The notes: a model not told the origin generated them from the sequence alone. Positions 27,973 through 37,452 are shown, numbered from the stretch's first letter. The stretch: 64,000 bases of DNA from Leptolyngbya sp. BC1307 (GCF_002286735.1 NZ_NRTA01000014.1:37199-101198); one strand, 5' to 3'. A program made the numbers and translations.

Positions 27973-29832
27973 TTAACCAGCCTCGACCTGCGCGACTAGC
28001 TGCTCGAAGTGAGCAACCGATTTTTCGACAATGGTTAGGCTGTCTTGCCAAAACTGAGGCTGTCGGAGATCTTTCTGTAGATGCTGCTGTACCAACTCTT
28101 CGGCGGTCAGGGTGCCAGTGTCACGCAGGAGATTTGTATAGCGCTGATTGAACTGGTCTCCATAGGCGGCTTGCTGGGCGTAGATGCCCAGACTAAAGAG
28201 ATAGCCAAATAGATAGGGATAGTTGTAAAAGCCCAGGCCAGAGATAGAAAAGTGTAGCTTGCTGGCCCAAAAGAGATCGTCGTATTCGCTCAGGCTCTCT
28301 TCAAACCACAGTTGCCAGCTAGCATCCATCATTTTACAGAGCTGCGCCGGACGAACAGTGCCCACTTTACGCGCCTCCACCAAGCGTTTCTCAAACTCAA
28401 AGCGAGCCGGAATATTCAGCAAAAAGACCGCTGCGCTTTGGGCATCTTGCCAGGCGATTTCTAGCTGCTGAGCGGGCGTCGTGGCACGGTTCATCAGCGC
28501 GTCGCGGACCAGGGTTTCGGCAAAGATGCTGGCGGTTTCGGCCAGGGTCATCGGGTAGCGGCTTTCGATGGCGGAGAGATCGCGCATCACCCAGTTGTGC
28601 CAGGCGTGGCCCAGCTCGTGAGCCAGGATGATCACGTTGTCCATGGTGCCTTCGTAGGTGAGGAAGATGCGCGGCTCGCGAGGGTCAGAAAATTTGGTGC
28701 AGTAAGCGCCCGTCGCTCGGTTGGGGGTCGGTTGCCCGTCGATCCAGCCTTTCTGGGCCATCATCGTGGCGAATTCGCCCATTGCTGGGGTGAGCTGAGT
28801 GAAGGCGTCTGAGATGAGAGCGATCGCTTCTTCAAACTCAATCACTGCCTCTTTCCCAGCCGCAGGCGCAGGGGCCATCGTATCCCAGGGGTTTATTTTC
28901 TCCTGCCCTAAGGCTTTTGCCATCGCCGCCAGTGCCCGGTGCCCAATGTCACGATTTTGGTAGGTGGTTTCCATCAGCGCGTCGAGCGTTTCCCTCTCGA
29001 TGCGGCTCTGATGACAGCTTTTGTCGAGGTAGTGAAGTTTGCGATGATGAGAACGTTTTTGAGTTTCTTCTAACCGCCAGCCATTAATGGCATTGAGCCC
29101 AGCGGCGACGGCAGGCTGGTGACCGCTCCAGGCGCTGCGAATCCCTTCCCAGGCAGCGCGGCGAGTTTCTGAGCGCGAATGGCTCAGCAAATTAGCGGCC
29201 TGTGCTAGCCCCGTAGATTCGCCCTGAATATCGCACTTTAATGTGCCGGCCAATTCGCTGTAGAGGTTGCCCCAGGCGTGCAGTCCGTTCGTAGCGAGAC
29301 CCGTGATTAGCTGTTCTTCGGCGACGCTCAGTAGCTGGTCTTTAAGCTTGCGGCTGTGGTGGATAGAAAAAGCGGTTTCGGAGAGATCAGGGTTAGAGAG
29401 CAATGCTGTGATGAAGTCTTCGCTGGCGCGGAGCAAAAAGACATTGTAGGGCGTCAGGGCTTCTGAGAGATCGGCGCTGAGCTTTTGGAGGATGGGCATC
29501 CAGGCATTAGCGCTGGCGTCTTGGGTGTCGGTGCTGAGGGCAGTGTAGATGTAGGTGCTGACGTTGCCGAGGCGCTTTTGGATATCTTTGCGCTGCTGGT
29601 AAACGGTGTTGGCTTGGTCAATCAGAGCAGTAAATTCGCTCGAATCGAGGGCGTCGGCAGTTTCGATTACGGCCATGAAAGGCATGCAGGCGGTGCCGAT
29701 GCTGGTGATGTCGGATTTGAGGGTTTCTATAGTGGTGGCGATCGCCGGATCGTCAGTACCGCTAAAGAACTGACTATTATTCCAAGTTTGGGGAAAAGAA
29801 GCTGAAGCAGGCGGGCGAACGGTAGTTTGCAT
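27973..29832 (-). CDS. M3-family oligoendopeptidase (PepF-like), 619 aa
   Basis: Cytosolic zinc endopeptidase that cleaves short peptides. ILAHELGHAWHNWVM contains the HExxH zinc site, and the downstream LAETASIFAETLV supplies the third ligand Glu, as in thimet/oligoendopeptidase F proteins. An N-terminal helical region of about 250 residues forms the usual lid over the cleft. FGYLFSLGIYAQQ near the C-terminus is another M3 block. Length matches PepF relatives. It converges on the 26750 hydrolase with a 14-bp gap and follows the 29854 gene on the same strand by 21 bp, so the two may be co-transcribed. Confidence 0.88.
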   Translation of the reverse strand: MQTTVRPPASASFPQTWNNSQFFSGTDDPAIATTIETLKSDITSIGTACMPFMAVIETADALDSSEFTALIDQANTVYQQRKDIQKRLGNVSTYIYTALSTDTQDASANAWMPILQKLSADLSEALTPYNVFLLRASEDFITALLSNPDLSETAFSIHHSRKLKDQLLSVAEEQLITGLATNGLHAWGNLYSELAGTLKCDIQGESTGLAQAANLLSHSRSETRRAAWEGIRSAWSGHQPAVAAGLNAINGWRLEETQKRSHHRKLHYLDKSCHQSRIERETLDALMETTYQNRDIGHRALAAMAKALGQEKINPWDTMAPAPAAGKEAVIEFEEAIALISDAFTQLTPAMGEFATMMAQKGWIDGQPTPNRATGAYCTKFSDPREPRIFLTYEGTMDNVIILAHELGHAWHNWVMRDLSAIESRYPMTLAETASIFAETLVRDALMNRATTPAQQLEIAWQDAQSAAVFLLNIPARFEFEKRLVEARKVGTVRPAQLCKMMDASWQLWFEESLSEYDDLFWASKLHFSISGLGFYNYPYLFGYLFSLGIYAQQAAYGDQFNQRYTNLLRDTGTLTAEELVQQHLQKDLRQPQFWQDSLTIVEKSVAHFEQLVAQVEAG

Positions 29833-29853
29833 GGTTTGTCGGTTTGTCAGGTG

Positions 29854-30486
29854 TTAGTTAGACTCTAAAATTTCGCGACGAATGCGTTTGAGAATACCGA
29901 GTACTCGGGTGAATTCATCATCTTGCTCAATCGATAGCGCAAAGGAGCGGGCGTAATGGGGCGTAGGAAGGTGAACAAGTTTAACGAAAACGAACTCACG
30001 TCCGTTGACTAAAAGACCGTAAGCTGGCTTTTCCTGGTTCGGCGCACCGAGCATATAGCTGAGCGCTTGGGGTAGCGCTAACAGCACATCAAACCGCGTG
30101 CTTTTAGCCTCAATCGCCAATACCCAAAACTGCTCTAGCGTTACCAAAACGTCAATTTTGCCTCTGAAGATAGTACCTTCATCCTCTGCGGCGATTTCGA
30201 CTGACTCTTCCGTTAAGAGATTGAAAGGAGCCCGATAGAATTCGGCCAAGTCTAGCAGCGGGGAAAGCACCACCATCTTGACGGACTCTTCCGAAAATGG
30301 CTTATCCTCAGCTAAGTTCATATAGTTCTGCTGAACTCGCGCTAACTGCTGCTGCTCAAATTCTGACAAAGCGGGTACTTCTTCCTGCCACTCGTTAAAG
30401 AAATCCTTGTCGGATGATCTTTGCAGACTAAACTTCTCTTTCAGCGTTTCTAAATTGATGTCTTTGGCTTGAGCAGTTTGAACCAT
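29854..30486 (-). CDS. restriction-endonuclease-like (type I HsdR N-terminal fold) protein, 210 aa
   Basis: The start is set at the ATG giving MVQTAQAKDINLETLKEKF; the frame extends upstream to 30567 but that part is Pro-rich and overlaps the divergent kinase leader. The core GKIDVLVTLEQFWVLAIEAKS contains an Asp followed by ExK, the nuclease-type arrangement common in stand-alone cyanobacterial proteins annotated as restriction subunit R-like. No methyltransferase or HsdM/S gene is adjacent, so an active restriction role is doubtful. It is upstream of and close to the M3 peptidase gene. Confidence 0.7.
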   Translation of the reverse strand: MVQTAQAKDINLETLKEKFSLQRSSDKDFFNEWQEEVPALSEFEQQQLARVQQNYMNLAEDKPFSEESVKMVVLSPLLDLAEFYRAPFNLLTEESVEIAAEDEGTIFRGKIDVLVTLEQFWVLAIEAKSTRFDVLLALPQALSYMLGAPNQEKPAYGLLVNGREFVFVKLVHLPTPHYARSFALSIEQDDEFTRVLGILKRIRREILESN

Positions 30487-30575
30487 CGTATTAACCGGAA
30501 CAGGGCGGCTTGTCGGCGGTGAGGGAAGCATACACAATGGTATCGGCTCATCACCCGGCTCGCACAAGGCAGACT

Positions 30576-32378
30576 ATGAGTAGTTTAATCGGTAAGACCC
30601 TGCAAGGGGGAAAGTACAGGCTAGAGGCAGTCCTAGGCCGGGGCGGATTTGGGCTGACGTTTCGGGCGCATCAGACTTACCTCGATCAGGTGGTGGTGAT
30701 TAAAACGCTGAATGAGTCGTTTTGGCGATCGCCCAACCTGAGCGACTTGCAGCAGCAGTTTCAAGACGAGGCTCGCAGGCTGGCGCTGTGCAGCCATCCT
30801 AACGTGGTAAGGGTGAGTGACTTTTTCGTCGAAGATGGACTGCCCTACATGGTGATGGACTACATTCCGGGGCGATCGCTGGCCGATATCGTCTTCCCCG
30901 AAAATCCGCTGCCTCAGGCGACCGCAGTCAGCTACGTGCAGCAGATTGGCCGGGCGCTACAGGCGGTACACAGCAAAGGATTGTTGCATCGCGATGTGAA
31001 GCCGCAAAACATTATGCTCCATCAGCTCACGGGTGAAGCCGTGCTGATCGACTTTGGCATTGCCCGAGAGCTGAGCCAGAACCCCACTCAAACGCACACC
31101 AGCATTGTCTCTGAGGGCTACGCGCCGATAGAGCAGTACTTGCCCAAGGCCCATCGTTCGGCTGCGACGGATGTATATGGCTTAGCGGCGACGCTGTACA
31201 GTCTGCTGACGGCTCAGATTCCGGTGGCGGCAGTGCTGCGCAATCGGGAGCTGCTGACACCCGTGCAGCAACTCCGGCCAGATGTGCGCGAAGGGGTGGC
31301 GCAGGCGATCGCTCAAGGCATGGCAGTAGAGCTAAAAGATCGCCCTCAGTCCGTGGGCCGCTGGCTGACCCTACTAGAGAGCCGTCAGCGAACCGGTTTC
31401 TTTAGCCGCACGCAGCCGCCAGCTAGCAAAATGCCGCCGCCTAGCCCTTCAGAATTTCCAACACATGTCGTTTCTCCGGCCTATCAGTCAGCGCCAGCAG
31501 CAACAGAAAACGGCACGGTGGCGCTGCCTGTGCCGACGGGCTATGGCGCTGATACTGTGCATCAGCCTTCGGTGCGAACTCCGATGCGAACTAAGAACAA
31601 GGGGGGCGGCTGCGCGGCGACTTTGGGCATTGGGTTGATGGCGATCGCCGGTATCGTAGCCGGAGCCGGGTTTTGGCTATATCAACAGCTCAGCGACGGG
31701 GCGGGCAATCTTCCTCAAGTCTCCTTGCCAGAAGTAGAACTACCTGCCCCCAATGATGCTGAAGGCGAGCAAAATGAGCCAGTCGCCGTAGAAGAGCCCG
31801 AACCAGAAGAACCCGACAGCGCCGACTCAGCTGATGACGAAGGCAATGCCGCGTCCGATGGAGAGGCTGACAGTGATGAGGGTGCTAAGCCAGAAAAACC
31901 GCCAAAATCAAACAGTTCTGAGCCACCGCTGCTGCTGACCAACAGCGGCAATCCGGCGAATGCCCAGCCTGGCAATACGGGCAGCGGAATAGTCGCGATT
32001 CCTGGATTTCCGCCAGGTGCTTCCGAAGATGACATTCGTGCCCGGCTGGGTTCACCGACGAGAGAATCATCTCAAGATGGCTTTTACACCAGCGTCTATA
32101 CCGTTGTGCCGAACCGGGTGACGCTGGCCTACGTCTATAACGAAGACTCAACCCGCGTACGTCAGTCAGAAGCGGCGTTTTCTCCGGCGACAGACCGACT
32201 GGTGATGCTTGCTGCTTTTTTAGGGATGCTGGACGGTCGCTCGACTAAGAAGATTGAAGACGGCCTGGAGGCAGTGAGAAAAGGAGATCGCGATCGCTTC
32301 ACCTTCAAAAACAGCGGCTTTTCTGGCACAGTCGAACGCAATGTCAATGGCTACGTACATATCTACGTTCAGGAATAG
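30576..32378 (+). CDS. membrane-anchored serine/threonine protein kinase (Hanks type), 600 aa
   Basis: Residues 14-280 form a protein kinase domain: GRGGFG glycine loop, VIK lysine, HRDVKPQN catalytic loop, DFG metal site and APIEQY in the activation segment. A Pro/Thr-rich linker leads to one membrane span (LGIGLMAIAGIVAGAGFWLY), after which comes an acidic, Glu/Asp/Pro-rich stretch and a roughly 120-residue C-terminal domain outside the membrane (from IPGFPPGASEDDIRARLGSP). The start is the ATG giving MSSLIGKTLQ; frames upstream overlap the divergent gene. The target is unknown. Confidence 0.93.
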   Translation: MSSLIGKTLQGGKYRLEAVLGRGGFGLTFRAHQTYLDQVVVIKTLNESFWRSPNLSDLQQQFQDEARRLALCSHPNVVRVSDFFVEDGLPYMVMDYIPGRSLADIVFPENPLPQATAVSYVQQIGRALQAVHSKGLLHRDVKPQNIMLHQLTGEAVLIDFGIARELSQNPTQTHTSIVSEGYAPIEQYLPKAHRSAATDVYGLAATLYSLLTAQIPVAAVLRNRELLTPVQQLRPDVREGVAQAIAQGMAVELKDRPQSVGRWLTLLESRQRTGFFSRTQPPASKMPPPSPSEFPTHVVSPAYQSAPAATENGTVALPVPTGYGADTVHQPSVRTPMRTKNKGGGCAATLGIGLMAIAGIVAGAGFWLYQQLSDGAGNLPQVSLPEVELPAPNDAEGEQNEPVAVEEPEPEEPDSADSADDEGNAASDGEADSDEGAKPEKPPKSNSSEPPLLLTNSGNPANAQPGNTGSGIVAIPGFPPGASEDDIRARLGSPTRESSQDGFYTSVYTVVPNRVTLAYVYNEDSTRVRQSEAAFSPATDRLVMLAAFLGMLDGRSTKKIEDGLEAVRKGDRDRFTFKNSGFSGTVERNVNGYVHIYVQE

Positions 32379-32410
32379 CCTTTTGGCAGCGTCTATAATT
32401 TTGCCATATA

Positions 32411-32438
32411 AAAAAGCTCAGACGCGATGCCTGAGCTC
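32411..32438 (-). terminator. rho-independent terminator downstream of cynS
   Basis: On the minus strand AGCTCAG pairs with CTGAGCT and TTTTTTAT follows. It ends the cyn transcript 87 bp after the cynS stop and separates it from the convergent kinase gene. Confidence 0.8.
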
Positions 32439-32441
32439 TAT

Positions 32442-32492
32442 AGTTTTAGGAAAATAGCAGTTTTAGGAAAATAGCAGTTTTAGGAAAATAGC
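32442..32492. repeat. 17-bp tandem repeat, three copies
   Basis: AGTTTTAGGAAAATAGC occurs three times without change (32442-32458, 32459-32475, 32476-32492). It lies between the cynS stop and the cyn terminator. Confidence 0.95.
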
Positions 32493-32524
32493 GCTTTTTG
32501 ATCAGAAGGCTTCACGTCACGTTG

Positions 32525-32968
32525 CTACCACTTTTTGTAGGGTAAGAACTTGCCGCACATGATCACTTTGACGCGATCGCCCTTCGGATCTTCTTCTTTT
32601 TCTACATCAATTGAAAAGTCAATAGCGCTCATAATGCCGTCGCCAAATTTCTCATGAACCACCGCTTTGACCGGCATGCCATACACCTGCATAATCTCGT
32701 AAAAGCGATAGATCAGCGGATCGGTCGGCACCAGCGGATCAAGGCCGCCTTTGAGGGGGCATTCGGTCAGTGCTTCGGCAAACTCTGGCCCGAGCCCGAG
32801 CATTTCGACCATTTTGCTGGCCTCTTCTTCAGAAGCGCTCGCCTGACGGTAGAAAACAGAGGCGATCCAAACTTCGTCAAAGCCTAGCTTTTCTTCCAAG
32901 TCGGCGAAGCTCAATTCTTTCTCCTTTTTAGCGGCCAATAGTTTTGCAGTGATTTCTGGAGTGATCAT
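32525..32968 (-). CDS. cynS: cyanate hydratase (cyanase), 147 aa
   Basis: Decomposes cyanate with bicarbonate to ammonia and carbon dioxide in the cytosol. The catalytic triad Arg-Glu-Ser lies in [17 protein letters not shown] and the C-terminal [19 protein letters not shown]. Starting at ATG 32968 gives 147 residues, the usual length, with an AAGG site 8 nt upstream; a GTG nine bases earlier is less likely. The gene is last in cynA-cynB-cynD-cynS, 60 bp behind cynD, so uptake and hydrolysis are transcribed together. Confidence 0.96.
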   Translation of the reverse strand: MITPEITAKLLAAKKEKELSFADLEEKLGFDEVWIASVFYRQASASEEEASKMVEMLGLGPEFAEALTECPLKGGLDPLVPTDPLIYRFYEIMQVYGMPVKAVVHEKFGDGIMSAIDFSIDVEKEEDPKGDRVKVIMCGKFLPYKKW

Positions 32969-33028
32969 AGTAAACACCTTGTAGGTTGAGTAATTACGGG
33001 TTTAGAACTGTCTTGGACAAATCGTCAA

Positions 33029-33943
33029 TTAGCGAATGCGAGATTCTTCTACCGCCTGAGTTTCGCGGAATAGATGGCGTTCCATCTCGGTTTTGAGGGC
33101 GTGGTAGGCCGGATGCTGGTCGATGGTTTCGCGATCGCGCGGCCTCGGAAAAGGCACTTCCAAAATCTCATTGACCTGAGCAGCAGGCCCCCGAGTCATC
33201 ATCACAATTCGGTCTGACAGTAGCAGCGCTTCTTCAATACTGTGCGTAATCATAATCACAGTTTTGCGCTGCTGCTCCCAAATGCGCTCGACTTCGCTCT
33301 GCAAAAAACCTCTCGTCAGCGCATCAAGCGCCCCAAAAGGCTCATCCATCAACAAAATCTGCGGATCGATGGCCAAAGCGCGGGCAATCCCGACTCTCTG
33401 CCGCATCCCGCCTGAGAGCTCGTGAGGATGTTTCCTCTCAGCGCCGGTCAGCCCGACTAGCTGAATATTTTCCTTAATGCGCCGGGTCATCTGCTTAGCG
33501 GGCAGCTTCGGGTATACGGTTTCAACCGCAAAGCGAATATTTTCTTCCACGCTCATCCAGGGCATGAGCGCATAGTTTTGAAACACCATGCCGCGATCTG
33601 GCCCCGGCCCTTGAATCGGGTGATTGTTGAGCAGTATTTCTCCTTCACTGATATCGGAGAGGCCCGCGATCATGTTTAGCAAGGTAGATTTGCCGCAGCC
33701 AGAAGGCCCGATGATAGAGACAAAGGTATTGGGTTCAATATCTAAACTAATGTCTTCAACTGCTGTAAAGTCACGAGTCGTTTTGCGCGACAGCTTGCTA
33801 AAAATATCTTGCTTGCCGGTAAAAACCTTGGTGACGTTGCGGATAGAAAGCTGCGCTGACGGGATCGTAGGTTCTGGATGCACAGGACGAGTGGCGGGCG
33901 AGTGGGCTGAACGATAGGTAGAATCGACAGAAGGAAGACTCAT
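33029..33943 (-). CDS. cynD: cyanate/nitrate-type ABC transporter ATP-binding protein
   Basis: ATPase of a NitT/TauT-type importer at the inner face of the cytoplasmic membrane. Walker A is GPSGCGKST, the ABC signature [15 protein letters not shown], Walker [13 protein letters not shown], and the switch His is in MITHSIEEA. An N-terminal extension of about 30 residues precedes the ATPase core. It overlaps the permease gene by 4 bp (ATGA-type overlap) and is followed by cynS. In Synechococcus the cynABD transporter takes up cyanate and nitrite; position next to cynS supports the same role here. Confidence 0.92.
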   Translation of the reverse strand: MSLPSVDSTYRSAHSPATRPVHPEPTIPSAQLSIRNVTKVFTGKQDIFSKLSRKTTRDFTAVEDISLDIEPNTFVSIIGPSGCGKSTLLNMIAGLSDISEGEILLNNHPIQGPGPDRGMVFQNYALMPWMSVEENIRFAVETVYPKLPAKQMTRRIKENIQLVGLTGAERKHPHELSGGMRQRVGIARALAIDPQILLMDEPFGALDALTRGFLQSEVERIWEQQRKTVIMITHSIEEALLLSDRIVMMTRGPAAQVNEILEVPFPRPRDRETIDQHPAYHALKTEMERHLFRETQAVEESRIR

Positions 33944-34779
33944 GATTTACGACCAAATTCAACAAACTTTTCTAAAGCGGCGAAAATGCTATCGAGAATC
34001 AGCCCTACCAGGCCGATGATAAAGATAGCGACCAAAATGTTAGGAATATAGAGATTGTTCCACTCGTTCCAAATAAAGTAGCCCAGCCCTGTGCCTAAAA
34101 GCATTTCTGCGGCCACAATTACCAGCCAGGAGATACCCATACTGATACGCAGGCCAGAGACAATGTTGGGTAGCGCCGCCGGGATGATCACCTTGAAAAC
34201 GGTTCGCAGCCGTGATGCGCCCAACGTTCTAGACACATCTAAATATTCGGGGCTGACATTAGCAACACCAAAGGCCGTATTGGTCAGGGTGGGCCAGATG
34301 CTGGAGATGAGAATAATGAAGATTCCTGTCAGCTCAGAGTCTCGAAAGATGTAAAGACCCAGCGGCAACCAGGCCAGCGGCGATACGGGCTTTAAGAGCT
34401 GCACATACGGATTGAACGCTTTGTAGGCAACTGAAGAGATGCCGAGCAAGATGCCTAAAGGCACGGCAACGATCGAGGCTAGCGTGTAGCCAATCGCCAC
34501 GCGACGCAGGCTGATCAGCAGGTTCCAGCCAATTCCTAAGTCGTTTGGCCCGTTATCGAAGAAGGGATGCGTTGACCACCACCACAGTTCTTGCAGGGTT
34601 ATAGAAGCAGGCGGCATCCCCTTCGCAAACCACTTCATGTTTGCCCCAATTTCCCAAAACGCCAGGAACAGCGCTAGTGAGATGAGGAATAGGGCGATCG
34701 CTTTAACGTTTTCGTTTTGCCAGAGAGATTTGCTGTCTGGCGATGTCAGCTTACCCGACACTGATTTGCTAATGGTCAT
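33940..34779 (-). CDS. cynB: cyanate/nitrate-type ABC transporter permease
   Basis: A binding-protein-dependent permease with six predicted spans after an N-terminal cytoplasmic tail. The coupling loop that contacts the ATPase reads [28 protein letters not shown] (seen in the stretches [15 protein letters not shown] and [13 protein letters not shown]). It belongs to the NrtB/CmpB/CynB group, chosen as CynB from its neighbours. The stop overlaps cynD's start, and 56 bp separate it from cynA. Confidence 0.92.
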   Translation of the reverse strand: MTISKSVSGKLTSPDSKSLWQNENVKAIALFLISLALFLAFWEIGANMKWFAKGMPPASITLQELWWWSTHPFFDNGPNDLGIGWNLLISLRRVAIGYTLASIVAVPLGILLGISSVAYKAFNPYVQLLKPVSPLAWLPLGLYIFRDSELTGIFIILISSIWPTLTNTAFGVANVSPEYLDVSRTLGASRLRTVFKVIIPAALPNIVSGLRISMGISWLVIVAAEMLLGTGLGYFIWNEWNNLYIPNILVAIFIIGLVGLILDSIFAALEKFVEFGRKS

Positions 34780-34835
34780 GCGCTTGGAACCTCCTAATAG
34801 GATATGTACAGTTTTAGATCCCCTTAAATTCAGCC

Positions 34836-36485
34836 TTATACGCCGTACTTGTCTATCTGTTCTTTAACGTATTCATCGGGCGCTTCAGGGTTGAAGGTGT
34901 CAAACTCCAGCTCTTCTGTACGGTAGATATCCGACGGTGGATTCAGCCCAACCTCTTGAGCCAATTCTCTAGCCAGATCGGTCAGAAATACTTCTTCGCC
35001 CACTGTGTCGTAGCCCTTCTCGGGAATCGCTTTAGCGGCTTGACCGTCGCCCTGCAAGTCCCATCGCACCAATTGGGAAGAGATCCAGTTGGCAAAGCTC
35101 TGCCAGGGATAAGGGTCAAAATCAATCCGGTCAGGCACATCTAACGTATTGCCGAGTCCGTCTTCAAATTTGCCGGTGAGGACAGCTTCGACGACTTCAG
35201 TCGGCTGATTGAGAAATGCGCGATCAGAGATGGCCTGGGCAATTTCCGAGCGATTAGCCGGGTCGCTAGCGTAGCCTGCCGCTTCGATAATGGCCTTATT
35301 GAGCGCTCTGAACGTGTTGGGGTTGGTGTCTATCCACTGATCGCTAGCGGCAAAGGCGCAGCAGGGGTGACCGGGCCAAAGCTCTTTAGTGAGCTTGAAG
35401 ATAAATCCGGCGTCTTCGTACACCGCTCTCTGGTTGAAGGGATCGGGCATAAGATAGGCGTCAATATCTCCCGCGATCAGCTGAGCAATGCTGTCCGGTG
35501 GGGGAACCGCGCGAATCTTGACATCGACATCCGGGTCGAGGCCGCCGGTTGCCAGGTAATAGCGCAGCAGCAGGTTGTGCATAGAATACGGGAACGGTAC
35601 GCCCAGGGTAAAGCCCTTAAAGTCGGCGGGGCCGTTGATTTGTCCCTTGTACTTATTGGCCACCGTAATCGCTTGGCCGTTGATATTCTCAATGCTGGCG
35701 AGCTTCATCCCAAAGGCTGTTGAACCGAGACCCAGCGTCATGGCAATCGGCATCGGGGCAAGCATGTGGTAGGCGTCGAGTTCTCCGGCGATCGCCGAAT
35801 CCCGCACAGCGCCCCAGCTCGGCATTTTCACGACTTCAGCGTTAAACCCATACTTTTCATAAAAGCCCAAAGGCTCAGACATGATGATGGGCGTAGCACA
35901 AGTAATTGGGATAAACCCAATTTTGAGATCCGTCTTCTCTAGATTAGAGACATCAACAGCAGCGGCCTCATCAACAGCTTCGGTCCCAGGATCCTCCGGC
36001 CTAGCGCAGTTGGTAAGGGTGACCATCGCCGCCCCGATCGCAATGTTGCGGAGAAATTCGCGGCGGGTGGCACCGCTGGTGCGAACGGTATCGGCAAAAA
36101 AGAGTCCGGCTTCGGGGCCAAAAGCGGCGGCAAATGCATTTTCGATTCCGCCTGCCTGCTTTGCCAATGCCAGCACCAGCTTTTCTCGCTTGGGGTCGCC
36201 CTTGCCAGCGGCTTTGAGGAGAAGGGCCTTGCGCAACTCATAGGCATTGACCTTATCGGCGACCTGTAGCTGCTGATCTTTGTAGAGCCCCATTTTGACC
36301 AGATCGCTCACCATGTCTAACGGGTCGGTAGGCATGGTCTGTAAAAATTCCCAGTGGCCCATAGACAGGTGAGTTCCCCCGCAAACACCACAATCACAGG
36401 CTGCGGGCGGGCGCTTCAGGAGACTGCTACAGTCGCGATTGAGACTGCGCAAATTTTGCTGACTATACGCGGATGTTGAAACCAT
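34836..36485 (-). CDS. cynA: cyanate/nitrate-type substrate-binding protein with long N-terminal extension, 549 aa
   Basis: The binding domain (from about residue 175; LKIGFIPITCATPIIMSEPL) is of the NrtA/CmpA/CynA type. Before it is a Tat-type export signal, TRREFLRNIAIGAAMVTLTNC, with the twin arginines at 141-142 and a lipobox-like Cys160. Oddly the signal is internal: 140 residues precede it, starting with a cysteine cluster CDCGVC (30-35) and a helical region. Such an extension would have to fold in the cytosol before export or the start is further in; ATG codons at residues 42 and 51 are candidates. It heads the cyn operon and two NtcA-type boxes lie upstream. Confidence 0.85.
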   Translation of the reverse strand: MVSTSAYSQQNLRSLNRDCSSLLKRPPAACDCGVCGGTHLSMGHWEFLQTMPTDPLDMVSDLVKMGLYKDQQLQVADKVNAYELRKALLLKAAGKGDPKREKLVLALAKQAGGIENAFAAAFGPEAGLFFADTVRTSGATRREFLRNIAIGAAMVTLTNCARPEDPGTEAVDEAAAVDVSNLEKTDLKIGFIPITCATPIIMSEPLGFYEKYGFNAEVVKMPSWGAVRDSAIAGELDAYHMLAPMPIAMTLGLGSTAFGMKLASIENINGQAITVANKYKGQINGPADFKGFTLGVPFPYSMHNLLLRYYLATGGLDPDVDVKIRAVPPPDSIAQLIAGDIDAYLMPDPFNQRAVYEDAGFIFKLTKELWPGHPCCAFAASDQWIDTNPNTFRALNKAIIEAAGYASDPANRSEIAQAISDRAFLNQPTEVVEAVLTGKFEDGLGNTLDVPDRIDFDPYPWQSFANWISSQLVRWDLQGDGQAAKAIPEKGYDTVGEEVFLTDLARELAQEVGLNPPSDIYRTEELEFDTFNPEAPDEYVKEQIDKYGV

Positions 36486-36633
36486 AAATTTATTCGCCTG
36501 AGGCGTGCGAAGAACTAGCCTTTAAGCTGTTGTTCTCTAACTTATATCGGTTAAAAGAGATCGTTGCATAGGACAATTTCGGGGATAAAATGGAACTTTT
36601 TCTATGATCTCTCCTGGCTGTTGAATCCATTTA

Positions 36634-36647
36634 GTAACAACTGCTAC
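36634..36647 (-). promoter_or_regulatory. NtcA-type box 1 upstream of cynA
   Basis: GTA-ACAACTGC-TAC matches the GTA-N8-TAC palindrome bound by the nitrogen regulator NtcA. It lies 149 bp before the cynA start codon. Confidence 0.75.
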
Positions 36648-36662
36648 GGGATTGTTTTTTCC

Positions 36663-36676
36663 GTAATGGTTGTTAC
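36663..36676 (-). promoter_or_regulatory. NtcA-type box 2 upstream of cynA
   Basis: GTA-ATGGTTGT-TAC is a second match to GTA-N8-TAC, 29 bp from the first. It overlaps the stop codon of the response-regulator gene at 36673. No exact -10 (TAN3T) lies at the standard distance from either box. Confidence 0.65.
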
Positions 36677-37452
36677 CGTTCCATTTTTTTTGTTTCAGCA
36701 GTTCGCCAGGCTTTAGGCGTGACGCCGTGCAGCTTGTGGAACTGGCGCGTGAAGTATCCGGCGTCGGTATAGCCGCTCTCTTCAGCAATGTGCCTGACCG
36801 ACTGGGCCGTGGTCTTGAGCATCTGGCGCGCCTGTGCCATTCGCCGTTCTGTAATCCATTTTTTGATGGTTCGTCCGGTGTGGCTTTGAGCGAGACTGGT
36901 CAGATAGGCCGGAGAATAGCCAGCCGCATGGGCGACATCGCTCAGGTAAATGGGCTGCTGATAGTGAGTGTCGATGAATTGGAAGACGGGCGCTAGTTTA
37001 GGGCAGTCGGGGAATATGCTAGGTGAGGCAGCGGCCTTAATAGAGTGTGTTTGCCTATTGTGATCGCTGCGGCGAATTTCTCGGTGGCGCTGGAGTCGGG
37101 TGGCGATCGCGCTCAAAAACTGCTCCACTGTGCAGGGCTTGGTCAGGTAGTCATCTGCGCCCAGCGCCATCCCCTGCCTGAGGTCTGCCATCGTGACCTT
37201 CGCAGTCAAAAAGATAAAGGGAACCGGCAGCGTTCTCTCTTGCTGTCTGAGCGCCCTCAGCACGCCGTAGCCATCCATATCTGGCATCATAATGTCGCAG
37301 ACAATCAGGTCGGGCTGATACTGCGCGGCTAATTTGATGCCCGTTTCACCATCTTCTGCACCAATAGCGCTAAACTTCTCAAAGGCTAAACAGCGGAGAA
37401 AAATCTCTCTTGTTTCGTCCTCATCTTCGATGACAAGAATCTTGGTAGACAT
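36673..37452 (-). CDS. response regulator with AraC-type DNA-binding domain, 259 aa
   Basis: The receiver domain holds the acidic pocket (ILVIEDEDE), the phosphorylated Asp in LIVCDIMMPDMDGYG at about residue 54, and Lys in DDYLTKPC. A roughly 35-residue linker leads to an AraC/XylS helix-turn-helix pair: ATGYSPAYLTSLAQ-like (here AAGYSPAYLTSLAQSHTG) and ESGYTDAGYFTRQFHKLHG. It should act as a transcription factor. It is transcribed toward cynA (its stop lies 188 bp upstream of cynA's start) and divergently from the histidine kinase at 37585, its likely partner. Confidence 0.93.
   Translation of the reverse strand: MSTKILVIEDEDETREIFLRCLAFEKFSAIGAEDGETGIKLAAQYQPDLIVCDIMMPDMDGYGVLRALRQQERTLPVPFIFLTAKVTMADLRQGMALGADDYLTKPCTVEQFLSAIATRLQRHREIRRSDHNRQTHSIKAAASPSIFPDCPKLAPVFQFIDTHYQQPIYLSDVAHAAGYSPAYLTSLAQSHTGRTIKKWITERRMAQARQMLKTTAQSVRHIAEESGYTDAGYFTRQFHKLHGVTPKAWRTAETKKMER

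Noticed and set aside
29854..30486. Stand-alone restriction-subunit-like gene as part of a second R-M system
   Set aside because: No methyltransferase or specificity gene is adjacent, and such stand-alone proteins are common in cyanobacteria.
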